From Candidatus Gastranaerophilales bacterium (GTDB lineage: Bacteria > Cyanobacteriota > Vampirovibrionia > Gastranaerophilales > Gastranaerophilaceae), in the NCBI GenBank assembly GCA_017467305.1, contig JAFTSM010000071.1, positions 1 to 64,000 of the forward strand: a stretch of 64,000 nt of DNA. The letters run 5' to 3'. The notes below the pieces were generated by a model. It had not been told where the DNA came from, made no database searches, and saw only the letters and a list, made by a program, of their open reading frames with translations. Position numbers and translations under genes: made by a program. Position 1 is the first letter of the stretch, and every line of letters begins with the position of its first letter. Below, one piece after another: positions 8,317-17,860 of the stretch.

Positions 8317-10818
8317 ATGAATATTGAATTACCACAAGACAATCAGTGTCTCTTATATAATGTGAAAAAACCTTATCAATATATAGGTTCAGAGTATTTA
8401 AGTTATAACAAAGATTTTAATTTGGCAGAAGTTAAAATTGCTTTCGCTTTTCCTGATAAATATGAAATTGCCATTAGTAATTTAGGACAGAAGATTCTAT
8501 ATGATATTGTAAATTCTGATGAGAGATTTATGGCTGATAGAGTTTATGCTCCTGATTTAGACTATAGAGAAGAACTTATAAAAAATAATCTTCAACTTTT
8601 AACTTTGGAATCAAAAAAAGAAGTTAAAGCTTTTGATTTTGTTGGGTTTTCGCTTCAATATGAACTAGCATATCCTACAGTTTTAGAAATGCTAAAACTT
8701 GCAAATATTCCCGTTTTGAGAGTCGAACGTTTAGAAAATGATCCAATTATTATGGCTGGAGGACCTTGCTGTTTCAATCCTAGACCAATGCAAGATTTTA
8801 TTGATATTTTTATGGTCGGTGATGGAGAAGAACTTTTAATTGAAATTTTAGAAACATATAAAAAATTAAAGTCTGACGGTAAATTAAGAACAGAAATTAT
8901 TAAAGAATTATCAAAATTAGAAGGTGTTTTTGCTCCTCAAGAACAAAACAAAACTAAAAAAAGAATTTTTGATATTTCAAAATTGAATAAAGCACCAAAA
9001 GCCCCAGTGCCATTTTCATCAAGTGTTCACGATAGAACAATAATCGAAATACGTCGTGGATGTGGAAGAATGTGTCGTTTTTGTCAGGCTGGGCATATTA
9101 ATTTACCAATTCGTGAGCGTAGTGCACAGTCAATAATTGATATGGTAAAAGAGTCTGTTTCAATAACTGGTTATGATGAATACTCTTTACTTTCATTATC
9201 TTCTAATGACTATAAAAATATAGAAAGTGTAATTGAAGCACTTAGTGAAGAAATGAATAAGAAGAAAGTTTCTGTATCTCTTCCTAGCCAAAGAATTGAT
9301 AGATATAGTACAAAGCTTGCAAAACTTGTTCAAGGGGTTCGCGCTACAACTGCTACACTTGCTCCAGAAGCAGGTAGCCAAAGACTTAGAAATGTAATCA
9401 ATAAAAATCTTACTGAAGAACAAATTATTGATACTATTTTAAATTGTTATAAAAATGGTTCTAATCATATTAAATTGTATTTTATGATTGGCTTGCCTAC
9501 AGAAACATACGAAGATTTAGATGAAATGGCTGAATTATTTAATAAAATTCGCTATAGAGGTAAACTTTTAAAGAAAGAATTAGAACTAAAAGATGGTTTA
9601 AATCTAACTTGTACAGTTTCTATTTTTGTTCCAAAACCATTTACTCCATTTCAATGGTTTGGACAAAATTCTCAAGAAGAAGTTAGAGAAAAAATTAAAT
9701 ATTTATTAGATAAAGTTAAAACTATAAAAGGTTTAAAAATCAATTATCATAGTAGTTTTACTTCAAAAGTTGAAAGTGCGATGTCTCGTGGCAACGAAAA
9801 ATATAATGATTTTATTTTTGCATTGCATAGAAAAGGTGCTTATTTAACAACTTGGGATGAAAATATAGATAAAAATCTTTGGGAACAAACTGCGATTGAA
9901 TGTGGATTTAATATTGATGAAGATGCACAAAAGGCATATTCCCTTGATGAAGAATTGGCTTGGGATATTGTTGATGCAGGTTTAGATAAAGAATGGTTGA
10001 AAGAACAATATAATAATGCACTAAAAGCTGCAAATATTACTCCTTGTGAGTTTAATTGTGTTGCTTGTGGTGTGTGTAAAAACTTAAAAACTCATAAAGT
10101 TTTAGATGACGAGTTTGAATTTGTTTCTCAACCTAGTAATGAAGAACTAAAAGATAGAACAGTATTCCGTTATAGATTAAAAATTAGTAAAAAGGATGAA
10201 ATGAGATATATTTCTCATTTAGATTGGCAAAATACGGTAGTTAAAACATTGTATCGTTCCGGTTTGAATTTATATTTTTCTCAAGGATTTAATCCTACAC
10301 CAAGATTTTCTTTAGGTGTTGCACTTCCAATATTTGTTGAAGGTGAAAATGAACTTATAGATATTGAAATTTATGATGATATCGAAACTAATCTTTTAGT
10401 TGAAAAATTAAATGCTGTTCTACCACAAAATATAGAAGTAAAATCTGCAGAAAAGATAAATAGAACAGTTGGTGCAATTGATATAATTGCTCAGTGGGCA
10501 CAGTATGTATTTGAACCAATCAAACAAGGTCTTTTACAAAATGAAGATTTGTTGTATATTAAAGATAAGATATCTTCAAGTAATGAAATATTTATAGAGA
10601 AGATAAATAAAAAAGGTATAAAAAAACTTGTAAATATTAAACCGTCAATAAAATCAGTAGATGTTGCTGAAGGTAAGCTATGTATGATTTTGAAGACAGG
10701 ACAGTCTGATGAAATTCCATCAGTTAAGCCAGATGATGTAATAAAACTGTTTAAACCCGAATTAAATTTCAAAATTATTAGAACTAGATTTTATGATAAA
10801 GATATGAGCGAGTTGTAA
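8317..10818 (+). CDS. B12-binding-type radical SAM protein fused to DUF2344 (TIGR03960/TIGR03936 type)
   Basis: An 833-residue two-part protein. The N-terminal part carries a B12-binding-like region containing IIMAGGPCCFNPRPMQ and then a radical SAM core with the cluster motif RRGCGRMCRFCQAGH (CxxxCxxC, ~residue 250). A four-cysteine patch CEFNCVACGVCK lies near residue 580. The last ~200 residues (FRYRLKISKKDEMRYISHLDW onward) match the DUF2344/TIGR03936 family, which is a separate protein in many Firmicutes. Radical SAM enzymes cleave S-adenosylmethionine with a [4Fe-4S] cluster; the substrate of this family is unknown to me. The family is commonly next to RNase G, as here (26-base gap to rng). 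It abuts the upstream gene with no spacer. Confidence 0.88.
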   Translation: MNIELPQDNQCLLYNVKKPYQYIGSEYLSYNKDFNLAEVKIAFAFPDKYEIAISNLGQKILYDIVNSDERFMADRVYAPDLDYREELIKNNLQLLTLESKKEVKAFDFVGFSLQYELAYPTVLEMLKLANIPVLRVERLENDPIIMAGGPCCFNPRPMQDFIDIFMVGDGEELLIEILETYKKLKSDGKLRTEIIKELSKLEGVFAPQEQNKTKKRIFDISKLNKAPKAPVPFSSSVHDRTIIEIRRGCGRMCRFCQAGHINLPIRERSAQSIIDMVKESVSITGYDEYSLLSLSSNDYKNIESVIEALSEEMNKKKVSVSLPSQRIDRYSTKLAKLVQGVRATTATLAPEAGSQRLRNVINKNLTEEQIIDTILNCYKNGSNHIKLYFMIGLPTETYEDLDEMAELFNKIRYRGKLLKKELELKDGLNLTCTVSIFVPKPFTPFQWFGQNSQEEVREKIKYLLDKVKTIKGLKINYHSSFTSKVESAMSRGNEKYNDFIFALHRKGAYLTTWDENIDKNLWEQTAIECGFNIDEDAQKAYSLDEELAWDIVDAGLDKEWLKEQYNNALKAANITPCEFNCVACGVCKNLKTHKVLDDEFEFVSQPSNEELKDRTVFRYRLKISKKDEMRYISHLDWQNTVVKTLYRSGLNLYFSQGFNPTPRFSLGVALPIFVEGENELIDIEIYDDIETNLLVEKLNAVLPQNIEVKSAEKINRTVGAIDIIAQWAQYVFEPIKQGLLQNEDLLYIKDKISSSNEIFIEKINKKGIKKLVNIKPSIKSVDVAEGKLCMILKTGQSDEIPSVKPDDVIKLFKPELNFKIIRTRFYDKDMSEL

Positions 10819-10844
10819 GGATTTATTATAGAAAAGGATTTTTT

Positions 10845-12668
10845 ATGTCAAAAGCAATAGTTGTAGCAGAAAGAGACAATATCGCAGCTGTTATAGAAGA
10901 TGGCAAGGTTTGTGAATTTTATGTTCATCGTGGCGATATGCTTTTAAATGATGTTTATCTTGCAACTGTAGATAACATTTTGCCTAGTATTGATGCAGCA
11001 TTTGTAAATGTTGGATACGATAAAATGGGCTTTTTACACGCAAATGATGCGATTGGTAAAGGTACTTTAAAAGAAAAACTTTCACCAAAACAAAAGATTA
11101 TAGTTCAAGTAGTAAAAGAACCAGTTGGTCATAAAGGACCTAGAGTTTCTACTATGATTAGTCTTCCTGGTAGATTCTTGGTTTTAATGCCTCAAGAAAC
11201 AGGTATTAACGTTTCAAGAAAAATTGTAAATGCAAAAGAAAGAGCTAGATTAAAATCAATAATCAGCCTTTTAAAACCTGTTGGTTTAGGTGTTATTGTT
11301 AGAACAGAAGCTGAAGGTCAATCTGATGCTGATATTCAAGAAGATATGGAAATTCTATTAGAAAAATGGAATACTATTGTTGCAGCTGCTGAAACAAGAC
11401 CAGCACCAAGTCTTTTATATCGTGACCAAGATTTACTTTATAGAGTTATGAGAGAAGCTTGTAGCGAAGATGTTAACGAAATCATTTTAGATACTTCTTA
11501 TGGTGTTCATAGAACACAGCAAATTTTACAAAATTGGAATATGAACAAAAATATTGAAGTTAATGCTTATAAGGGTTCTGAAACTTTATTGGTGGCTTCT
11601 GGTATTGTTAAAGAAATTAAATCTGCACTTCAAACAAAAGTTAATTTGCCAAGTGGTGGATACTTATTTATCCAAACAACAGAAGCTTTAACTGTAATTG
11701 ACGTAAATAGTGGTAAGTTTGTAAGCTCAACAACTCAAGATGAAACTATTGTAAAAACAAATTTGGAAGCAGTTCACGAAATTGCTAGACAATTAAGATT
11801 GAGAAATATCGGTGGTATGGTTATTGTTGACTTTATCGATATGAACAATAGACGTGATAAACTTGCCATTATGGAAGAACTTGAAATTGCATTAGACAAA
11901 GATAAGGCAAAACCACAAGTTGGTCAGCTATCAGATTTGGGACTTGTAGAATTGACAAGACATAGACAAGGTCAAAGTTTATCTGAATTATTTGGTAAAA
12001 AATGTCCACACTGTCAAGGAACTGGATATATTGCTGATGATTTAAACTTCTCTAGTCCAGTAGTTGAAGGTGAAATTAAGGCAAAAGCTGCAAAATTAAA
12101 AATTCCAGTTCAACAAATCAAGAATAAAACACCAAACTATAAACAAAATAAGGTGTTTAATAACCCAAATAATAATCCGTTAAATGAAGTTAATGAACAA
12201 CAACAAAATAATGTTCAAAACAATAACCCAAATAATGGACAAAATAATAATCAAAATGGTAATAATAACCATAATCACAAGAAAAATAAATTCAATAAGT
12301 TCAATAAAAATCAACAAAATAATGAACAACAAGAACAAAATGTTGTTCAAGTAGAAGAAAATGTTGAAATTCCTCAAATTCAAGAAGAAGTTATTGTAAA
12401 ACCAGTTGAAACAGTTGAACCTATAGTTGAAGTTAAAGAAGCTTCTGTTGAAGAAGTTAAAGAAACTAAAGAGACAAAAGCTAAGAAACCTAGAAAAACT
12501 ACTACAAGAAAAAAACAAACTCCTAAAGAGGAAGAAGTAAAAGAAGTAGTTGAAAAGGTTGAAGAACAACCAAAAGAGGTTGCTATAGAAGTTGAAGAAA
12601 AACCAAAGAAAAAAGTAACAAGAAAACCAAGAAAAGCTAAAAAGGAAGAACAAAAAGTAAATGAATAA
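10845..12668 (+). CDS. rng: ribonuclease E/G with long low-complexity tail
   Basis: A 607-residue protein. Residues 1-~400 are the RNase E/G catalytic core: an N-terminal S1-like region (YLATVDNILPSIDAAFVNVG), a DNase I-like active-site segment with VIDVNSGKFV and GGMVIVDFIDM providing metal-binding aspartates, and the zinc-link motif CPHCQGTGY. The enzyme cuts single-stranded RNA in rRNA maturation and mRNA decay. From ~residue 430 the sequence is low complexity: first Asn/Gln-rich (NNNPNNGQNNNQNGNNNHN), then Glu/Lys/Val-rich, ending in basic KKKVTRKPRKAKK blocks. Such tails in RNase E recruit partners or RNA. Ribosome binding site: AAAAGG before ATG 10845. Its last 8 bases overlap the next gene. 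Confidence 0.93.
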   Translation: MSKAIVVAERDNIAAVIEDGKVCEFYVHRGDMLLNDVYLATVDNILPSIDAAFVNVGYDKMGFLHANDAIGKGTLKEKLSPKQKIIVQVVKEPVGHKGPRVSTMISLPGRFLVLMPQETGINVSRKIVNAKERARLKSIISLLKPVGLGVIVRTEAEGQSDADIQEDMEILLEKWNTIVAAAETRPAPSLLYRDQDLLYRVMREACSEDVNEIILDTSYGVHRTQQILQNWNMNKNIEVNAYKGSETLLVASGIVKEIKSALQTKVNLPSGGYLFIQTTEALTVIDVNSGKFVSSTTQDETIVKTNLEAVHEIARQLRLRNIGGMVIVDFIDMNNRRDKLAIMEELEIALDKDKAKPQVGQLSDLGLVELTRHRQGQSLSELFGKKCPHCQGTGYIADDLNFSSPVVEGEIKAKAAKLKIPVQQIKNKTPNYKQNKVFNNPNNNPLNEVNEQQQNNVQNNNPNNGQNNNQNGNNNHNHKKNKFNKFNKNQQNNEQQEQNVVQVEENVEIPQIQEEVIVKPVETVEPIVEVKEASVEEVKETKETKAKKPRKTTTRKKQTPKEEEVKEVVEKVEEQPKEVAIEVEEKPKKKVTRKPRKAKKEEQKVNE

Positions 12669-13092
12669 TTCTATCTATATTGCTCAAAACAATAAAGATA
12701 CATTAAACATAAATAGTATTCGGGCATTTGATACTGGGGCAATATCCTCTGCGATTAATACTCCAGTATCTAATGATACTGGATATGATGAAAGTGAATT
12801 TTCTAATAATTCTACATTCTTTTTAAGTTTTATTTTTATCATATTTGTTATTTTTCTTGTATTGGCATTTATTTTCAAAAAAAAGAATAATAGTGCTGAA
12901 AAAAAATATAATGTTGGTTCTAGAAAAGAACGCCGTGAGTACGTAAGAGAAGTAGCTTCGGATGAAGTTTCTGAACAAAGAGAAAAGACTTCTCTATATC
13001 GTTATAATTCAAATAGAAAGACTTCTTTAAGTACACCAACAAGTATAAATAAGTGTATTAGAGCTTTTTTAGAAAATACACAAGAAAATTAA
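12661..13092 (+). CDS. single-pass membrane protein, hypothetical
   Basis: A 143-residue protein starting inside the last codons of rng (8-base overlap), so probably coupled to it. Residues 1-50 are Ser/Thr/Asn-rich with no signal peptide; one strong membrane helix lies at ~52-71 (FFLSFIFIIFVIFLVLAFIF). The remainder is basic and cytoplasmic in style (KKKNNSAEKKYN, SRKERREYVREV). The topology suggests an outside N-terminus and inside C-terminus. It might anchor RNase G to the membrane, but only the position suggests that. It overlaps convergent engB by 4 bases. Confidence 0.6.
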   Translation: MNNSIYIAQNNKDTLNINSIRAFDTGAISSAINTPVSNDTGYDESEFSNNSTFFLSFIFIIFVIFLVLAFIFKKKNNSAEKKYNVGSRKERREYVREVASDEVSEQREKTSLYRYNSNRKTSLSTPTSINKCIRAFLENTQEN

Positions 13093-13670
13093 TTTTTTGC
13101 TTTTATAATCTCTTCCATTTTCTTTAGAATATTTTGATTGTAATAGTTATCTGCTTTGCAGAAAGGGAAAACTGGTAAACCAAGTTCTTTTTCAAATTTT
13201 TTGCAAGTAGGAACAATTTGAGAACGTCCAATTTGGTCTACTTTTGTTGCGATAACAAAGCAAGGTAATTTATTAAATTTTATCCATTCTGCCATTTGTA
13301 AATCATTTTTCTGTATTAGGTGTCTGGAATCTATTAATTGTATTAGACTTACTATTGCTTCACGGTTAAGTAAATATTTTTCTAAGCTTTTTTGCCATTC
13401 ATTTTGAGTTTTTCCAGATACTTTAGCATATCCATATCCAGGTAAATCTGCAAAAATAAATAAATTATCAACATTGAATAGATTTATTAGTTTTGTTTTC
13501 CCTGGAGTATTACTTGTTTTAGCTAATCCTTTTATATTTACTATTGAATTGATAAAGGATGATTTGCCAACATTAGAACGACCTATGAGAGCAAATTCTG
13601 GTAGGTTTAATTCTGGACATTCCTTTAGTGTTGGTGCACTAGTTATAAACTTTGCTTTGGTTATTTTCAT
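13089..13670 (-). CDS. engB: ribosome-biogenesis GTPase EngB/YsxC
   Basis: A 193-residue TrmE-Era-type GTPase. G1 is GRSNVGKSSF (~residue 30), G2 NTPGKT, G3 DLPGYGYA, G4 TKVD (~140) and G5 FCKA (~170), all intact. EngB/YsxC is needed for assembly of the large ribosomal subunit. The length is typical. The start ATG at 13670 lies 32 bases inside the upstream small gene 13639-13884, suggesting coupled translation. Confidence 0.93.
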   Translation of the reverse strand: MKITKAKFITSAPTLKECPELNLPEFALIGRSNVGKSSFINSIVNIKGLAKTSNTPGKTKLINLFNVDNLFIFADLPGYGYAKVSGKTQNEWQKSLEKYLLNREAIVSLIQLIDSRHLIQKNDLQMAEWIKFNKLPCFVIATKVDQIGRSQIVPTCKKFEKELGLPVFPFCKADNYYNQNILKKMEEIIKAKN

Positions 13671-13884
13671 CTTTTAATCTTTTCTTGTATATTACGCTTG
13701 AAAGTAATTTGTATACTTTTTTGTTGTTGTAAACTGTAAGCTGAATATCATCATCGAAAGAAATATCTACTGGTAATTTTTGCGCAAAAATGTTTGTTTC
13801 AACGTGCATGATTTTTATGTTTCGTTTGTGAATCATGCTCATTGGTGCGGCTAAAAATATTTCAAATGTTTTTAAGATATCCAT
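13639..13884 (-). CDS. small hypothetical protein overlapping engB
   Basis: An 81-residue frame directly upstream of engB, overlapping it by 32 bases. The sequence (for example VETNIFAQKLPVDISFDDD and KKVYKLLSSVIYKKRLKDE) has a natural composition with a basic C-terminus, like a real small protein, but there is no good ribosome binding site at ATG 13884. Internal ATGs at residues 15, 17 and 27 are alternatives. No family recognised; it may be a chance frame. Confidence 0.4.
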   Translation of the reverse strand: MDILKTFEIFLAAPMSMIHKRNIKIMHVETNIFAQKLPVDISFDDDIQLTVYNNKKVYKLLSSVIYKKRLKDENNQSKVYN

Positions 13885-13941
13885 TTCTATATGATATCAA
13901 ATCCGCATATTTTTGTGTATAAATTGTTAAATTAGTTATCC

Positions 13942-15690
13942 TTAAAGTTTTGCAATTCGTGATTTTGCGTAATTAATTCTCTCCGTTTCTTCAAAAGCTT
14001 CTTTAGGAACTAAATTTACAAATTTTTGATAATTCGTTTTCGCATTTGAATATTCAGATAAATTATCAAAAGCTATTGCTAAATAAAAATATGCTAGATA
14101 ATTTCGTGGTTCTAGTTCAATACATTTGTATAGATTTGCAGTTGAAGCTGCATAATTATTTTGGGCAATTTGTGTCAATGCTTTATAAAAATATAGCTGT
14201 GGTACATTTTTACTTGTTTTAAGTGCATCATCTACTAATCTCGTTGCTTCATTATAGTTTTCTTGCTCAATAAATTTTTCAATTTGAGGTATAAATTCTT
14301 TCGCTTCAAGTATTCCAAGTTCTTTGTAGCTGTTTGCAATTTGTTTATTGTTGGGATTAATTTTATTTGCTTCATCAAGATATTTTCTTGCTGTTTCAAA
14401 GTCTTTTTCAGTCATATAAATATATGCAAAAAAGTTGTGAGTTTCTGTTTTATTTGGATATAAGGATAATCCTTTATTTAATTCTTCTAAGGCAGACTTT
14501 TTATCTCCGCTATGGAAATATGCAGATGCAGTTTCTAGAATAACTGATAAATCATTTTGATTTTGTTCTTCTAAAAGCTTTAATGCTTGATTGTGTAAAC
14601 CTTGCTTGTTTAGTTTTTTTGCTTCTTCTATTGGATTGTTTGATAGTTTTGCTAATTGAACATTGTAACTTTCTATTTCACTTTTGTCGTTAACGTTGTT
14701 TTTTACTTCGTTTAGTGCATTATATGATTCTTTTAAGTTTCCTTGTTTTCTATAAATTTCTGCAAGTAGCATATTCCCTTGCACGGTACCTTCTTTGCTT
14801 TTAGCAAGAATATCTGCAAAATACTTTGCAGCTTCAATATCATTATTTTCTAATAAAATAGTAGCAATATCATAATAAGCTGATTCTTTTTTTATAGGAT
14901 ATGCTGAATATAGTTTTGTAACGATATTATCTTCTGAATAGTTTTTAGACTCTAATAATTTATATAATCTGTATTTTATATCGTTATTTTCGTGGTTTAG
15001 ACCAACTAAAATTATATATTCATTGATTGCTTCATCTGTGTTATTTGTTTCTAAAAGTAATTTTGCTTTTATTTCTCTTGCCTTTATGTCATTTGGATAT
15101 TTGCTTACAATCTTATCGCAAGCTTCAATCCCTTTTTGTTTATTTTGAGTCGATGAATAAACCAAAGAAATTGTTTCTGCAATTATTTTTGAATTTGCGC
15201 CAGTGTTTAGCATCTCATTTATATATGTTTCTGCCATTAAATTATCATTGTTTAATAGTGCAAGTATAGCTAGACAAGTATATAAATTTGATTTGTACCT
15301 TGCAACTCTTAAATTATTTTTTTGCGTAGCATATAGAGTTTTTAGTTCGTCCAGTTCTTCTGAATCTAATTTTTTTTGTTCTTTTAATTTATTTAAATAA
15401 ACTAATTCATTAAAAGCATTTTCAAATTCGTTTGATTTTAAATATAAATTTGCTAAGTTTATATTTAATGAATAATCAGTTGGATTAATTGAAAGTTGAT
15501 TTTTTACCTCTTGTATTGCTGGCAAAAAAGAGTTTTGAGAGAACGTTGTATCTACAGATTCTAAATTTATATTTGTAGACTGAATTGCGCTATTTCTTTT
15601 TGGAAAACGGTTTTGAACTATAGAATTTGCATAAGCACAAGAATTAATTGTAAATATTAAACCTAGTAATAAACAAAATTTGTGTTTCAT
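13942..15690 (-). CDS. exported TPR-repeat protein
   Basis: About 582 residues starting at ATG 15690 (MKHKFCLLLGLIFTINSC). An in-frame ATG 33 bases further upstream has no ribosome binding site. The N-terminus is a signal peptide: either a lipobox-like INSC or an AYA cleavage site just after it. The rest is a chain of tetratricopeptide repeats, with canonical spacing in ASAYFHSGDKKSALEELNKGLSL, AYIYMTEKDFETARKYLDEA and YFYLAIAFDNLSEYSNAKTNY. TPR solenoids bind other proteins; exported ones often serve envelope assembly. It is transcribed in the same direction as the TpsA genes but is separated from them by a terminator. Confidence 0.8.
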   Translation of the reverse strand: MKHKFCLLLGLIFTINSCAYANSIVQNRFPKRNSAIQSTNINLESVDTTFSQNSFLPAIQEVKNQLSINPTDYSLNINLANLYLKSNEFENAFNELVYLNKLKEQKKLDSEELDELKTLYATQKNNLRVARYKSNLYTCLAILALLNNDNLMAETYINEMLNTGANSKIIAETISLVYSSTQNKQKGIEACDKIVSKYPNDIKAREIKAKLLLETNNTDEAINEYIILVGLNHENNDIKYRLYKLLESKNYSEDNIVTKLYSAYPIKKESAYYDIATILLENNDIEAAKYFADILAKSKEGTVQGNMLLAEIYRKQGNLKESYNALNEVKNNVNDKSEIESYNVQLAKLSNNPIEEAKKLNKQGLHNQALKLLEEQNQNDLSVILETASAYFHSGDKKSALEELNKGLSLYPNKTETHNFFAYIYMTEKDFETARKYLDEANKINPNNKQIANSYKELGILEAKEFIPQIEKFIEQENYNEATRLVDDALKTSKNVPQLYFYKALTQIAQNNYAASTANLYKCIELEPRNYLAYFYLAIAFDNLSEYSNAKTNYQKFVNLVPKEAFEETERINYAKSRIAKL

Positions 15691-15753
15691 GTACAAAAAA
15701 ACCTTATATCTACCATAGTTCATGTTATCTTAAAAATATTTTGTTCGTCAAAT

Positions 15754-15784
15754 AAAAAGGAGTCTTTGTTAAGACTCCTTTTTA
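15754..15784 (-). terminator. intrinsic terminator after the first TpsA gene (bidirectional)
   Basis: AAAAAGGAGTCTT and AAGACTCCTTTTT flank a TGTT loop, a near-perfect 13-bp stem with A/T runs on both sides. It ends the TpsA gene at 15806 before the TPR gene. Confidence 0.85.
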
Positions 15785-15805
15785 ATGTTTTGTATATCTT
15801 GTAGA

Positions 15806-17800
15806 TTATTCTTCTTCGTCTTCTTCGATTTCGATTTGGCTAGCTGCCGCGAATACGTCTACGAATGTTGTTCTACCGTCTGCAATGTTTGTATTGTTAT
15901 TCATTGATTGTGGTTGACGAGGTAGTTTGTTTAACATTGAAGCTTGTTGGTCATCTACATCAAGGTCATCTTGTGGTTCAACTGGTTGAACAGGTTTTGG
16001 TTCTTCTGGAGCAACGTATGGTCTGTTGTTTACTAATAAGATTTTTTCAGAACCGTTACCATATTGAATGTGGTGTCTTGATTGATATGTTTTTTCTGCA
16101 TTTAAGCCAGCTGAGTCAGTAACTTCGAAGTTTGGAGTTGAAGTGAATTTGCCACCTACTTCGATATATGCTCTATCAGCACTATCACCAGCAGTTCTTA
16201 ATGAGTTTGTTGTTTTATCATAACCAGAGATAACTTCATTTGCTTTGATTGTCATATCGTTACCAGAGATTAAGCTTGATACTGATAATGTGTCAGCTTC
16301 GATAGCCATATTGTTTCCAGCTTTAGCGATTAAGCCGTTTTGTCTGTTGCCAACACCAGATAATTTAACGTTTACATCGTTTCCAGCATTGATAGTTGTT
16401 TTGCTGTTGTTTAGATTGATTGTACCAGCTACGTTAGTTTTAGCATCTAAAGCAACTTTTTCTGCTGCTAAGCTTGTGTTGTCAGCTTGAATAAATCCTT
16501 TTGTTGCTGTTGCTTTAATGTCTTTAGCAGCTTTAATGTTAGAACCTTCAAACCATACGTTATCAGCTGTGATTTCAAAAGTATCTGCATTTACTTCAGA
16601 AGCTTCAACAACTTGTGCTCTTTCACCACCGTTAATTTTTACGTTTTTAGCGTTGATTTTAGAAGCACCTTGAACAGAAGCGATACCAGCCGCTGTGATG
16701 TTAACATCTTTTGCTGATGTGATTGTAGAACCACTACCAACAACAACATCATAACCATTTGATTTAATGTCTACATTGCCAACTGCGTTAATGTCTGTAG
16801 AACCTACAGTTGCTTTTTGACCAGCAAGAATTTGTACGTTGCCACCATTTCTGCTAGCAGCATCAGCTGAGCCATTTACTGTTTCAAGTTTTGAAGATTG
16901 TGTAATAACATTGTTAGAAGCTGTTAACCAGATGTTACCGTCATTACCTTTTACAGCTTTAACAGCTTTTAAGCTTGCATCTTTTAAGTTGATTTGGCTT
17001 GCTTCATCTGTAGAATAGTTTCTAATATCGATGTTACCAGAAGTGATATCACCATTGATTGAAATTAACATTTTATCAGCTGAGCCAGTAATATCAGAAA
17101 TTTTGCTAACTGCACCGTTGTTGTAATAAGTGAAGTTTACACCGTCAGCAGTAACTAATTTAACTTTACCATAAGCTGTATCGTCAACGTTAGCAACTGT
17201 ATCTGTAGTGATTTTAGAACCCTTGTATAAAATAATGTCATTTGCTGCAAAAGTTACGTTTTTAGCACCGTGGATTGTTGCACCATCTTGAACTCTAATA
17301 CCAAAATCACCTTGGTTAGAACCTTTTGTTAATTGTAATTCATTATTTTTGTAAACACCATCCATATTTGAAACTGTGAATGAGTTTAAGTTAACGTTTG
17401 CACCGTCACCAAATAGAACGCCGTTTGGGTTAAGTAAAATAACTTTACCAGTTGCGTCGTAACCACAACCTGCACAACCAGAAGAAGTGATTTTACCATA
17501 TATTTGAGAAATACCACCAGCTGCATCAACCTTGTTTAAAGCTGTTTGGTTGTGAGCTGAGAATTCATAGTTAACTGTTGCATCTTTACCGATGTGGTAG
17601 CTATTCCAGTTTAATGTTCCTACACCACCTTGGCCACCTTGAATTTGAATGTTCATATTGTTGCCAGATGTAGTTACATCTGCATTAGTTGCACTATCTA
17701 AGCTAGGAAGTACGTTTGCACCTACTGCTGCTAATGCTGGACTAATACTCATAGAAGCGAAAATACCGACTGCAATTGTTGTGCTTAAAAGTTTTTTCAT
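15806..17800 (-). CDS. TpsA-family exoprotein (filamentous haemagglutinin N-terminal domain), copy 1
   Basis: About 664 residues. ATG 17800 (MKKLLSTT) is chosen because AAAGGAAAG sits upstream; the longer frame from 17824 would run through this site. There is a signal peptide of ~25 residues (cleavage after SPALA). Residues ~30-280 form a TPS secretion domain with the hallmark NPNGVLFGDGANVN, and QGGVGTLNW and SAHNQTALNKV are also typical. The TPS domain carries an unusual GCAGCG pair. A passenger of short beta-helix-like repeats follows (INAKNVKINGG, NADTFEITAD, KDVNITA). Near the C-terminus is a HHIQYG...KILLVNNRPY box shared with copy 2, then a Pro/Glu/Asp-rich tail ending in EEDEEE. Secretion would use the TpsB pore encoded at 20918-22693. 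It is small for a TpsA and has no cell-wall or membrane anchor. Confidence 0.87.
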   Translation of the reverse strand: MKKLLSTTIAVGIFASMSISPALAAVGANVLPSLDSATNADVTTSGNNMNIQIQGGQGGVGTLNWNSYHIGKDATVNYEFSAHNQTALNKVDAAGGISQIYGKITSSGCAGCGYDATGKVILLNPNGVLFGDGANVNLNSFTVSNMDGVYKNNELQLTKGSNQGDFGIRVQDGATIHGAKNVTFAANDIILYKGSKITTDTVANVDDTAYGKVKLVTADGVNFTYYNNGAVSKISDITGSADKMLISINGDITSGNIDIRNYSTDEASQINLKDASLKAVKAVKGNDGNIWLTASNNVITQSSKLETVNGSADAASRNGGNVQILAGQKATVGSTDINAVGNVDIKSNGYDVVVGSGSTITSAKDVNITAAGIASVQGASKINAKNVKINGGERAQVVEASEVNADTFEITADNVWFEGSNIKAAKDIKATATKGFIQADNTSLAAEKVALDAKTNVAGTINLNNSKTTINAGNDVNVKLSGVGNRQNGLIAKAGNNMAIEADTLSVSSLISGNDMTIKANEVISGYDKTTNSLRTAGDSADRAYIEVGGKFTSTPNFEVTDSAGLNAEKTYQSRHHIQYGNGSEKILLVNNRPYVAPEEPKPVQPVEPQDDLDVDDQQASMLNKLPRQPQSMNNNTNIADGRTTFVDVFAAASQIEIEEDEEE

Positions 17801-17860
17801 GTTCTTCTTTCCTTTATTTATCATGCTATATCATCTTATTGGTTATACTTTTTTAAGTGT

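Noticed and set aside
12180..12653. 157-codon minus-strand frame rich in Phe and Leu
   Set aside because: It is the antisense of the RNase G tail; the odd composition follows from Asn/Glu/Lys codons on the other strand.
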